From: Methanolinea sp.
GTDB lineage: Archaea; Halobacteriota; Methanomicrobia; Methanomicrobiales; Methanospirillaceae
Assembly: GCA_024518585.1 (NCBI GenBank)
Contig: JANIHI010000001.1
Coordinates: forward strand, 160,483-224,482
Length of the DNA stretch: 64,000 nucleotides
Direction of reading: 5' to 3'
The position numbers were made by a program, and so were the translations under genes. Within the stretch, counting starts at the first letter, position 1, and each line of letters begins with the position of its first letter. Under the pieces are notes generated by a model, which saw only the letters and a list, made by a program, of their open reading frames with translations, did no database searches and was not told the origin of the DNA. Below, one piece after another: positions 52,301 through 60,728 of this stretch.

Positions 52301-52673
52301 TGGCACGGTCGTCCTCCCCGATGCGGGAATACTCGATGCCCCTGTTATAGTACGCTTCAATAAAGTCCGTGTCGGATTCAATTGCCTTGGAAAAATCCTC
52401 TATTGCTTTTTCTGGCTGGTTGAGGAGGGAGTACGCGATACCCCGGTTAAAGAATGCCTCGGAAAAGTGGGGATTGATGCGGAGTGCCGTGGTATAATCA
52501 TCAATCGCTCCCTTGTAGTCATGCTTTCCTGCCTTCGCAACACCCCTGTTGTGGTATGCCTCTGCATCCTGGGGGTTTATCTCGATGGCATGGGTATAAT
52601 CAGCAATTGCCTCGTCGAAAAGGCCCTTTTTGTGGTAGGCAATCCCGCGGTTATAATAAATCTCACCATCCAT
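49359..52673 (-). CDS. Very long TPR-repeat protein (~30 TPR units)
   Basis: Near-continuous 34-aa AIxDFSxAIEIxPxxxEAYYNRGxxY units over 1104 aa. Confidence 0.95.
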   Translation of the reverse strand: MDGEIYYNRGIAYHKKGLFDEAIADYTHAIEINPQDAEAYHNRGVAKAGKHDYKGAIDDYTTALRINPHFSEAFFNRGIAYSLLNQPEKAIEDFSKAIESDTDFIEAYYNRGIEYSRIGEDDRAIEDFSQAISIDPAYAPAYNNRGVIFARRGDHERAIEDYTRAFARDPHFTEALFNRAIEFTRVGRLEDALADYTKALELNPKNPDILYNRGLAYGKLGQSEAAIADYLHCLEINPRYAEAHNNLGVEYSRLGLVETALEHYAKAVEINPRFVEAYNNRGVLFNRLGRFDEAIAEFSRALEIFSRGFPGDQGRAAGEEEPVVEGEKEVLEEGESAPATEEARPFPVQEEPGENPQIREITQEIERSPDDPELYNRRGLEYARLGLSEKAIEDFSHAIDIDPGYIEAYYNRGNEYDRLGRVEDAINDYTRAMKINPRFAEACFARGLDYQKANLSDQAISEFTKALEIRPGFAEALYHRGCEFSRIGLSEMAIRDLSRALELRPHYHEALLSRALQYSRKGQSEKAIEDLSRALALEPSNSAIYLQRGIEYSRLHKIPDAISDFSRAIELDPENAEALFRRAVLHAQQGRTQDAIDDLTRVITFRPAHAQAYLCRGIQYSVLGQPQEAIADFSRALEIDPRLFPAYVRRGDERSRCGQSGKAIEDYSNAIRLNSQAVEVYKARATEFSREARYDEAVQDLSRALEISPGDTGILLARGLLYERLGMMEEALRDYSRVIEIDPANEKAFINRGNVYAGMGLSEEAMKDFSRAIEINPENPTAYYNRGIEYGERGMLPEAIGDLTKAISLRPDFAEAYYNRGVASHKQGSLDQAIADYTVALELNPQNEKAYNNRGNAYAARGMHDEAIADFSRAIEINPDNPTAYYNRGIEYGKKGQIDQAMQDFSHAIAIKPDLAEAYYNRGVAFQKLERYKDAIADYTRAIDLSPGNERAYNNRGNAHAALGLYNEAISDFSRAIEINPHNAIAFYNRGIEYGKKGLTEEAISDFSHAVALRPDLAEAYYNMGNIYYNRNMCREAIHEFDRALSANPQYARAFLNKALAYEKLEMTKEAVDAYEGFLQYARNESKELVDFVSQRLKDLTQQL

Positions 52674-52984
52674 CAGCAGGAGTCCCCCGTAAAAAAGTTA
52701 ACCAGAAACACTCTTGTTTCTACCCCTCGTACCCATGTACACCGCCCACCATTAATTATATTCCCCTTCGGGGGAGCACACCACCACCATTCCGTGGCCT
52801 TTCACGAACCGGTTGGTTCAAAAAAATATATAGATGTCGAGCCCTCACTACACTCTGCAATCTTTTCCATCAGCCCGAGAAAACAGTGCTGAGCAGCATG
52901 ACTCCCCACCGGGAGAAGGGGTTCGTCGTGGTCATGATGGAGAGTATGATGGAGCATATCAGAAGCCACACCGAGGAGAAACAC

Positions 52985-53899
52985 ATGAATGGTCAAAAAT
53001 GCCAAATGATCCTGTTCTTTATTCTCTGCATGGGGGTCATGTCACTCCCCGCCATGGCAAATACCCAGACTAATATCATTTACACGTCAGATTTTTCCCA
53101 GAACCCGGGATGGACCACGAACAGTCCCACGCGGTACTTCTGGGACCCCGCCCGCGAGATGTTTCATTTCAAGACTGAAGGGGGGACAAACGGGTACGCC
53201 TTTATCCCCATCCAGTACGATGATCAGTCATTTACCCTTGATTATGACGTGATCCTGCTCGAATCCCAGCCAAACAGTGCATTTCGATTTGGTCTTACGA
53301 GTTCGGAGATGGACTATACCCGAGGAACAAATGTCCTTTCGGCACTTGAAAACGGGAAATACGGACGCCTCTTTTCGTTGCGAGTAATTGATCAGAATAA
53401 CCAGATGCGGGAGACGACGAGTTACTACACATCCTATTGCGGCGAAATCCCCGGGTGTACCACTGTCCAGTTCAAGGTGAATACAACCTACCACGTGACT
53501 GTCCGGTACAACAGGGAACTGCAGAATGCCGATATCAAGGTAGTGGAGAAGGAGACGGGGGAGCGGGTCTGGGGTTACTACCTGCCCGTCGGGAAAGACC
53601 TCCTCTACATGGACCGCCTCGCGATCACGACCAAGGGTGATTACTCCTTCGGGCCATTCTCCGAGGGCTACATAGATAATGTCGAAATGGTTGCTTTTGT
53701 CCCACCTACCCCAACGAAACCTGCACCCACGCCGTCAGCAACCATGCCCCCGGCTACCCTCCCAACAACGGCCGTGGTCACCGCGACCCCCCAGACACCC
53801 ACCCCGACACAGTCCGGACCCGTCCTCCCATCCCTGCCCCTTGCCGCGCTGGCTCTCGGTGCCATTGGACTCGTCCTTGCAAACCGGCGGGGCCGCTGA
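52985..53899 (+). CDS. Secreted LamG/jellyroll-like protein with TP-rich stalk and C-terminal TM/RR tail
   Basis: Signal peptide MNGQKCQMILFFILCMGVMSLPAMA; C-term SGPVLPSLPLAALALGAIGLVLANRRGR. Confidence 0.7.
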   Translation: MNGQKCQMILFFILCMGVMSLPAMANTQTNIIYTSDFSQNPGWTTNSPTRYFWDPAREMFHFKTEGGTNGYAFIPIQYDDQSFTLDYDVILLESQPNSAFRFGLTSSEMDYTRGTNVLSALENGKYGRLFSLRVIDQNNQMRETTSYYTSYCGEIPGCTTVQFKVNTTYHVTVRYNRELQNADIKVVEKETGERVWGYYLPVGKDLLYMDRLAITTKGDYSFGPFSEGYIDNVEMVAFVPPTPTKPAPTPSATMPPATLPTTAVVTATPQTPTPTQSGPVLPSLPLAALALGAIGLVLANRRGR

Positions 53900-53924
53900 C
53901 GGGCCAAGACCAGACAGAATTCCC

Positions 53925-54782
53925 ATGTCATCCAGGGACATCCACGTTATCGAGGCCATTGGCAGGGCAAGAGTTGTCATCCGGGACGGGAAGGTAGTCT
54001 CCGTCGGAGAACCCTGTATCAAAGAGTGTCCCCTCGCAAAACGTTTTGGAAAACCGGTCATGGAGATCTGTCCGGATGCTATCAGGGAAAACATGGAATT
54101 TCGTATCCGGTCGTTCGGGATGTGCACTCCCGGCAGGGTTATTGAATCCAGAGAAGACTACGTGGGGTTTGGAGCCTCGGAGCTCCTCTCGTCTGCCCTC
54201 CTCCATGGACTCCTTGACTGTGCCGTTATCGTTTGCGACGGGGCCGGGACGGTCATCCTCCGGCATCCCTCCCTTGTCCAGGGCATAGGGGGAAGGATGT
54301 CAGGGCTTATCTCTACTTCCCCCCTCCCTGCTGTCATTAAACGGATAGAAAACCACGGCGGCATTGTCCTGGACCCCCGGGAGGCACGCATTGACCAGGC
54401 CGGGGGGGTCCGCGAGGCTGCGGGGAGAGGATACTCCCGAATCGGCGTCACCGTGGCGTCCCCAAAGGATGCAGCAGCCATCAGGGAGGAGTACCCCCAG
54501 GCCCTGATCATCGCTGTCCACACCACAGGAATTTCAGGAGAGCAGGCAGCTGCCCTTGCAAGCACCGCGGATATCGTGACGGCCTGTGCATCGCGCCACG
54601 TGAGGGAGCAGGCCGGGAAGAGGGCTTTACTCCAGGCAGGGACAGCGATTCCCGTATTCGCCATGACTCAGGCAGGAAAAGACCTCATCCTCGCAAAAGT
54701 ACGACATGTTCCCTCTCCCGTCGTGATAACAGCCTCCGTACTCCCCTATAGCGGGGGACAGGGGCCATACCCTCTCGTCTGA
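53925..54782 (+). CDS. Methanogenesis marker protein 8 (DUF2099)
   Basis: HVIEAIGRARVVIRDGKVVSVGEPCIKECPLAKRFG; CTPGRVIESREDYVGFGASELLSSAL. Confidence 0.88.
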   Translation: MSSRDIHVIEAIGRARVVIRDGKVVSVGEPCIKECPLAKRFGKPVMEICPDAIRENMEFRIRSFGMCTPGRVIESREDYVGFGASELLSSALLHGLLDCAVIVCDGAGTVILRHPSLVQGIGGRMSGLISTSPLPAVIKRIENHGGIVLDPREARIDQAGGVREAAGRGYSRIGVTVASPKDAAAIREEYPQALIIAVHTTGISGEQAAALASTADIVTACASRHVREQAGKRALLQAGTAIPVFAMTQAGKDLILAKVRHVPSPVVITASVLPYSGGQGPYPLV

Positions 54783-54945
54783 CCTGGATTTTCCGAATGT
54801 AAACGCGTCCGCTTTTTTAAACCCACCCGGGGCGTCACGATGATCGGCCCGTCCCGGGACCCGCAGAAGGCCCATCCGGGGGACTTGATCTCACCATGCC
54901 TGACTACTTCGGAAGTTGTCCTGGCCATGATCCGGTTATGTGGAT

Positions 54946-56667
54946 CCGACATTCCGCAGGTCGTAAATCAAAAATAATATTTTTCATACGGCGGCCCCAG
55001 CAGAGCGAGTATTTTCCGCAAATCGTCGTTTAAATTTGCAATTTTCAGAACTCTCTTCCCATCCGCAATGACCGCAAATTCCCTCACCCTCCTGAACAGG
55101 AAGAAGACCCATTTCAACGTTGGCCGTTGGGTCTGTTTCTTTGTCTGGCTGATGACAGTCTTACCCGTCCGGACCAGTGCCTGTCTCAACTGGTATTCCA
55201 CCATGGAATAGATGAACAGACAGATGACCATGATCATTGCCAGGGCCTGGATCCGGGATGGTTTCTTGAGGTAGATTTCAGCCACGCGGAATGACTTGTC
55301 CTTGAGGAACCGGAACCCCCGTTCAACAGCACCCTGGCCCTTGTAATAGTCAAGAAGCAGATCCGGGGAAAGGTCAAGGTCATTGGTGGCAAGGACAAAC
55401 CGCCCCAGTCTCTGTCGTTCCTGCTGAATGAAATCAGGGTCCTGTTCAATCTCAGCTACGATGACATAGACAACAGAGAGAGTTTCGCCGGATTTTGGCC
55501 TTCCCCGGCTTTTCTTTTCCTTATGATGAACTGGAACAATCGCGAGGTGAATGAACCGGTACCGGGGATGATTTTTTATCCATTTATTGGCTGCCGCACG
55601 TGCATCCGGTTCACACTTGAATTCATGGCCCATTAATTTCTTCAGGGATTTCCTGGCCTTGACAATGTCCTTTTCCAACTGAGAAAGAAATGTCTTCTCC
55701 TGGTGCTGGTGCATCGGCTCGGAATGGAAGACGACCCATTTCTGCTCGATGCCTGCATAGGTCATGCGAACCTCGTGGTATGAATACCGTGAATCCTGGC
55801 AGGGAGAAAAGGAAAGGTCCGCTTCCTGGAGGTCTTTGACCCGGGCGATTGTTGCCGGTACCCGCGTGATCCAGAACGTGTGCCTGCCGAGTCCATGGAG
55901 CGTTTCGGGTGTGTAGAATTCTGAATCGGCGATGTGGTAGACTTTATCGTGGGATTTCAGGTTGTTCACCAGGTTACGGATGATTTTCCTGATGGACTCC
56001 TTGTCTGACTCGTTTCCTCTAGAATGTCTGGAGAAAGAGGGGTACACCATGTTGGTTCGCCGCGATACCCAGCACAAATCGCTTGAGGTCCCACCGCCCG
56101 TCCTTGGGATAGCCGTAGGTGATTTGGATCTCTTCTGTCCCGAAATCAGGTTCATAGTTTCCTGTGACGCTGAAGTTCGTTGTGTCAATGTGGACGCAGT
56201 GTGTTCCAAAATCGCTGTGGAGAAGACATTCTCCAACGATTTCGTTAAAAAGTTCAGTCGGACCATATTCGGCGATTGCGTCCAGCGTCCGCCCAAAGAC
56301 ATCGTCGTTGAGGTTATCCCGTGTGATTCCTGGACCGATGAGCCGGTTTAATGCAATGTCATCAAAGAAGTCGGGGAAGAGGTAGAGTCGCCGTTCGACA
56401 AATCCCAGTCCGTTCAGCACCATGAGCTTGACGACATCTGAATGCGTCAGATGGTGATGTTGCGTCTTGGGTATCGCCCGGTCAATAACTTTTCCGATTC
56501 CAAGTGAGTCATAGGCTCCGGCAACAATCCCAAGGTGGCCGATTGTCTGGATGGATTCATCGTCAAATCCATCGATTATGGGCATATTTTGGGTTTTAGA
56601 CTCATAGTACAAAGATCTTTCGGTCCGGATAATTTAATTTCGAGATCTTTTTACTGCGAATTGTCGG
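54946..56667 (-). mobile_element. IS1634-family-like insertion sequence with TIRs and 6-bp target duplication
   Basis: Ends CCGACATTCCGCAG (left) and CCGACAATTCGCAG (right, revcomp), 12/14 identical; flanked by GTGGAT at 54940-54945 and 56668-56673; encloses transposase ORFs. Confidence 0.85.
54968..56612 (-). pseudogene. IS1634-type transposase split by a frameshift near 56019-56030
   Basis: N-terminal frame (56019..56612) ends GVPLFLQTF*; second frame resumes GNESDKESIRKIIRNLV and continues through the DDE region to 54968. Confidence 0.75.
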
Positions 56668-57007
56668 GTGGATGGTGCGGTGGTTTTTCCTTTTCCCGGG
56701 TCTGTCGGGGTATTCATTTCCGATTATCCACTGGGGAAACTGGTTAAAGACTGGGGGCTTCGCAAAGATCGTGTTTGCCTTGAAACGTTTTCCTCACAGT
56801 TTTTTGGTCTCCCCGAGGGTATCGTTTCCGGGACAGATACGAAAATGGAGAAGAGAACGTGAGGTTCCAATGCGAGGGATGGGAATCTGGGCTCCAAGTG
56901 CGATTCGCAAACAGCAAATTTTTGTCGAATTTTAAAATAAAAACTGATTTGAAATTATTTGTCACGCACCATAAATATAAATTTGCCTGAACACCGCTCA
57001 TCAAAAA

Positions 57008-57047
57008 GAGCCTGTCCAACCAATCTTCAGCCTGGTTGGACAGGCTC
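57008..57047. repeat. Perfect 15-bp inverted repeat (hairpin, 10-nt loop)
   Basis: GAGCCTGTCCAACCA / TGGTTGGACAGGCTC. Confidence 0.9.
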
Positions 57048-57122
57048 GATCTGTAAAATCCGTAGAAAAGAAAACTATATTCCAAAAGAGATGAGACAGT
57101 GTCGTTAGGAAATTTCCGGGAA

Positions 57123-57362
57123 GTGAAATGCGATATTCCTTCAGTTACCATTAAGCGCGCTGAATGCACGAGCTGCACCACGTGCTGAAGTACCTGTCCT
57201 GAAGTCTTTGAAGAAGATCCAAAAGACGGGATGAGCAGGATCGTTGAACAATACCGCAAAGGCGGTGACCCTTCAACCGGGGAGATCCCGGAGGAACATG
57301 CGGCCTGTGCACAGGAGGGTGCGGATATCTGTCCGGTCTCCATCATCACCGTATCCGGCTGA
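57123..57362 (+). pseudogene. Ferredoxin gene with in-frame TGA (57186-57188)
   Basis: Translation (GTG start) VKCDIPSVTIKRAECTSCTTC*STCPEVFEEDPKDGMSRIVEQYRKGGDPSTGEIPEEHAACAQEGADICPVSIITVSG; otherwise open. Confidence 0.75.
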
Positions 57363-57514
57363 CTTGAGATGGGAACCGGTATACTGCCCTGGTTCGCGTG
57401 CAGCGTATTTTCTGACTCTAACCCCACTCGTCTCGAACTTGGATCCAGCAAGCATTTCAAAAATTCTTGAATAAATTTAATAAATATGAGACTTATGATC
57501 ACATAGTGAAAACC

Positions 57515-59290
57515 ATGGATGGATACGCAGGAAAGATGGCATTCGTTGACCTCACCAAAGGCAAGGTGACGATCAAGCCGACTCCTGAAGACCTCAAGAG
57601 ATTGTATCTCGGCGGGCGGGGATTCGGCGCACGCATCGTGAGTGACAGGGTCGATCCGAAGACCGACGCCCTGTCGCCAGAGAATGTAATCGTGTTCGCT
57701 GCCGGGCCGCTCACCGGTACCGGCATCCCGCTGGGGAGCCGGTACGAGGTGACAACGAAGGCCCCGCTGAACGATACGCTCACGTCCGCTAACAGTGGCG
57801 GTGTTTTCGGGTGGAAGATGAAAAAAGCCGGGTTTGACGCGGTAGTCATCAGCGGGCGTTCGCCAAAACCGGTCTTTCTCTTCTTGAATGAAGGCACCGC
57901 AGAGGTCCGCGATGGGACCCAGTACTGGGGCATGCGAACAAGCGAGACGACTGCTGCACTCAAACGCGACCTTGAAGACAAGAACGTCCGCGTCGCATGC
58001 ATTGGACCAGCTGGGGAGAAGAAGAGCCGGCTTGCCTGCATCATCAACGAGGAGCACCGCGCAGCAGGGCGTGGCGGCACCGGTGCAGTGCTCGGCTCGA
58101 AGAATGTCAAGGCACTTGCGGCAACCGGTGATCTTCCGATAAAACCCGCCGATGAAGAAAAACTGAATGCTGTCAAGGAGCGTGTCCGGAAAAAGATCGA
58201 GGAGAACGGGATCGAGAAAGCCCTGCACAGCTACGGCACGGCAGTGCTCATCAACATCATCAACGAGAACGGCGTTCTCCCAACACGGAACTTCCAGCGC
58301 GGGTATTTCCCTCAGGCAGAGAAGATCTCCGGTGAGACGATGGCACAGACCATCCTCACAAAACCGAAAGGCTGCTACGCCTGCATCGTCCAGTGCGGCC
58401 GGGTAACAAAAGCAGGTGATGAAGAAGGAGAGGGGCCGGAGTACGAACCCGACTGGGCGTTCGGCGCGGATTGCGGCATTGATGATCTTCCGGCAATCGC
58501 CCGGGCGAACTACCGCTGCAACGATCTCGGGCTGGATGCAATCGGGACGGCAACGGCGATTGCCTGCGCGATGGAGATGACCGAAAAAGGGTATCTTGAC
58601 AACGGCATCGGGTTTGGCGATACGGAAAAAATGCTCAAACTGGTCGAGGACATCGGGTACCGGCGCCTGCTCGGTGCCGAACTGGCCGACGGTTCATTCC
58701 GGTTCGCAGTAAAACACGGGCATCCCGAACTTTCGATGAGTGTCAAGAAGCAGGATCTTCCCGCGTATGATCCCCGGGGGATCCAGGGCTACGGGCTTGC
58801 AGTGGCAACGTCCGTTCGGGGCGGCGACCATGTATATGGTTACATGATCTCGCCCGAGATTCTCGGGGCTCCTGAGAAACTCGATCCGTACACCAGCGAG
58901 GGAAAAGATCAGTGGGTCAAGACCTTCCAGGATCTCACCGCCTCCATCGATGCCTCCGGAATGTGCCTCTTCACATCCTTTGCACTTGGTGCCGATGATT
59001 ACGCGGACCTTATCGCTGCGACAACCGGTATGGCGATGACGGCTCCGGATCTCCTCCAGATCGGAGAACGGATCTGGAACCTGCAGAAGCTGTTCAACCT
59101 GAAAGTGGGCTACACGAAAGCGGATGATACCCTTCCGGACCGTCTCTTAAAGGAACCTTTGCAGGACGGTGCGCCAAAAGGGCGGGTCTGGGAGCGCCAG
59201 CCGTTGCTCGATAACTATTATACAGTTCGCGGCTGGGACAGTGAAGGTCGTCCGACTCCTGAGAAACTCAAAGAACTGGGGCTAATGTAA
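57515..59290 (+). CDS. Aldehyde ferredoxin oxidoreductase family protein
   Basis: LGGRGFGARI, AGPLTGTGIPLGSRYEV, SANSGGVFGWKMKKAGFDAVVISG, C-term DDTLPDRLLKEPLQDG. Confidence 0.95.
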   Translation: MDGYAGKMAFVDLTKGKVTIKPTPEDLKRLYLGGRGFGARIVSDRVDPKTDALSPENVIVFAAGPLTGTGIPLGSRYEVTTKAPLNDTLTSANSGGVFGWKMKKAGFDAVVISGRSPKPVFLFLNEGTAEVRDGTQYWGMRTSETTAALKRDLEDKNVRVACIGPAGEKKSRLACIINEEHRAAGRGGTGAVLGSKNVKALAATGDLPIKPADEEKLNAVKERVRKKIEENGIEKALHSYGTAVLINIINENGVLPTRNFQRGYFPQAEKISGETMAQTILTKPKGCYACIVQCGRVTKAGDEEGEGPEYEPDWAFGADCGIDDLPAIARANYRCNDLGLDAIGTATAIACAMEMTEKGYLDNGIGFGDTEKMLKLVEDIGYRRLLGAELADGSFRFAVKHGHPELSMSVKKQDLPAYDPRGIQGYGLAVATSVRGGDHVYGYMISPEILGAPEKLDPYTSEGKDQWVKTFQDLTASIDASGMCLFTSFALGADDYADLIAATTGMAMTAPDLLQIGERIWNLQKLFNLKVGYTKADDTLPDRLLKEPLQDGAPKGRVWERQPLLDNYYTVRGWDSEGRPTPEKLKELGLM

Positions 59291-59291
59291 C

Positions 59292-59636
59292 ATGGCAGAG
59301 AGTGCAGTAAAACCCCCCGGTCTATGGCATGGGATTCCCCGCAACGAGATAGACTGGCACCCGGTTGTTGATGAGAAGAAGTGTATTGGGTGCGGTTTAT
59401 GTTTCCTCACTTGCGGGAAGGGGGTGTATAATTACGATTGGGACAGGAAAAAGTCGGTTGTTGTCCATCCCGAAAATTGTGTTGTCGGCTGCCAGACCTG
59501 CGCCAACCTCTGCCCAGCGCAAGCGATCCGGTTTGCCGAGGAGGGAGATGATCCCAGGTCGAAGGTGCAGCGACTCATCAAAGAACGGAAGGTCCTTCCG
59601 ACAGTAAAAAATGAACTTGCAATGATGCAAAGCTGA
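59292..59636 (+). CDS. 4Fe-4S ferredoxin-type protein
   Basis: CIGCGLCFLTCGKG and CQTCANLCPAQAI. Confidence 0.9.
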   Translation: MAESAVKPPGLWHGIPRNEIDWHPVVDEKKCIGCGLCFLTCGKGVYNYDWDRKKSVVVHPENCVVGCQTCANLCPAQAIRFAEEGDDPRSKVQRLIKERKVLPTVKNELAMMQS

Positions 59637-59665
59637 CATCTGGAAGGTGAGTTGTTATAGTAATA

Positions 59666-60415
59666 TTGTCCTCGGACGAACGGTTCCTGAGGCAGATCCC
59701 GCTCATCGGCGAAGAGGGACAGGAGAAACTTAAAAAAGCCCGCATCCTCATTGCCGGGGCCGGGGGGCTCGGTTCAGCGATCGCGACATATCTTGCCGCT
59801 GCGGGTGTCGGGTATATCCGAATTGTCGATGTGGATATCGTTGAGAATTCCAACCTGAACCGCCAGATCCTTTATCATGAACCGGACATCGGCGCGTGTA
59901 AAGTCGAAGCAGCGGAGAAAACAATCCGTGCACTCAGTCACGATGTTGAGGTGGATGCCATCTGCCGGCATATCGATGAGAAAACCGTACGGGATCTTGT
60001 GCGTGGGACGGACCTGATCATCGACGGCATGGATAACTTTGCTGCCCGCTACATCCTGAACAGTGCAAGCCTTGATGAAAAAATCCCCTTTATCCACGGA
60101 GCTGTGAACGGTTTCTACGGGCAGGTAACCGTGATCCTTCCCGGTATCACCCCGTGCCTGAGGTGTATCGTTCCCACTCCCCCGACATGGGAGAGGAACC
60201 CAATCATCGGGGTAACCTGCGGGGTGATTGGCTGCATAGAGGCAACTGAAGCGTTCAAGTACCTGACCGGTACCGGGGAAATTCTTAAAAACCGGTTACT
60301 GCTCTGGGATGGGCTGCGTGGCGAGGCCGAATCTCTCCAGATCATGAGATATCCTGACTGCATCGACTGCGGCTCTTCAGCGATTGAACAGGATGTCCGG
60401 CGGTTCCGTGTATGA
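59666..60415 (+). CDS. MoeB/ThiF/HesA-family adenylyltransferase
   Basis: RFLRQIPLIGEEGQEKLKKARILIAGAGGLGSAIATYLAAAGVG...DVDIVENSNLNRQILY. Confidence 0.93.
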   Translation: MSSDERFLRQIPLIGEEGQEKLKKARILIAGAGGLGSAIATYLAAAGVGYIRIVDVDIVENSNLNRQILYHEPDIGACKVEAAEKTIRALSHDVEVDAICRHIDEKTVRDLVRGTDLIIDGMDNFAARYILNSASLDEKIPFIHGAVNGFYGQVTVILPGITPCLRCIVPTPPTWERNPIIGVTCGVIGCIEATEAFKYLTGTGEILKNRLLLWDGLRGEAESLQIMRYPDCIDCGSSAIEQDVRRFRV

Positions 60416-60690
60416 ATGTCACCGTGAAGTCGTTTGCTACGTTCCGCGAAGTCATGGATAGGCAGCTCACTCTGGACATTCCGGAAGGTTCGACCATCCG
60501 TACGCTCCTTGCCGAACTCAACGGTCGGTACAACGGCTTGAACGAGCTGATGTTTGCCACCATGGATACCCTAAAGGATTTTGTAAACATCCTCAAAAAC
60601 GGCAGGAACATCCATTTTCTTGCAGGCCTTGATACCCCGCTCGATGACGGGGACCTGGTTGCGTTGTTCCCGCCCGTTGCCGGGGGATAG
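60412..60690 (+). CDS. MoaD/ThiS-family sulfur carrier protein
   Basis: VKSFATFREVM; C-terminal VALFPPVAGG diglycine. Confidence 0.92.
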   Translation: MNVTVKSFATFREVMDRQLTLDIPEGSTIRTLLAELNGRYNGLNELMFATMDTLKDFVNILKNGRNIHFLAGLDTPLDDGDLVALFPPVAGG

Positions 60691-60728
60691 GAGCGCACAC
60701 ACGCGACTTTGTACCTGTAAAGGACACC

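Noticed and set aside
54896-56935. Possible 103-aa ORF interrupted by the IS (54896-54945 joined to 56674-56935)
   Set aside because: Frame is open after removing the IS and one GTGGAT copy, but the product (MPDYFGSCPGHDPVMWMVRWFF...) has no recognisable features; likely chance.
56744-58228. 494-aa minus-strand ORF
   Set aside because: Runs antisense to the ferredoxin remnant and the AOR gene, composition is not protein-like, and no motif is recognisable.
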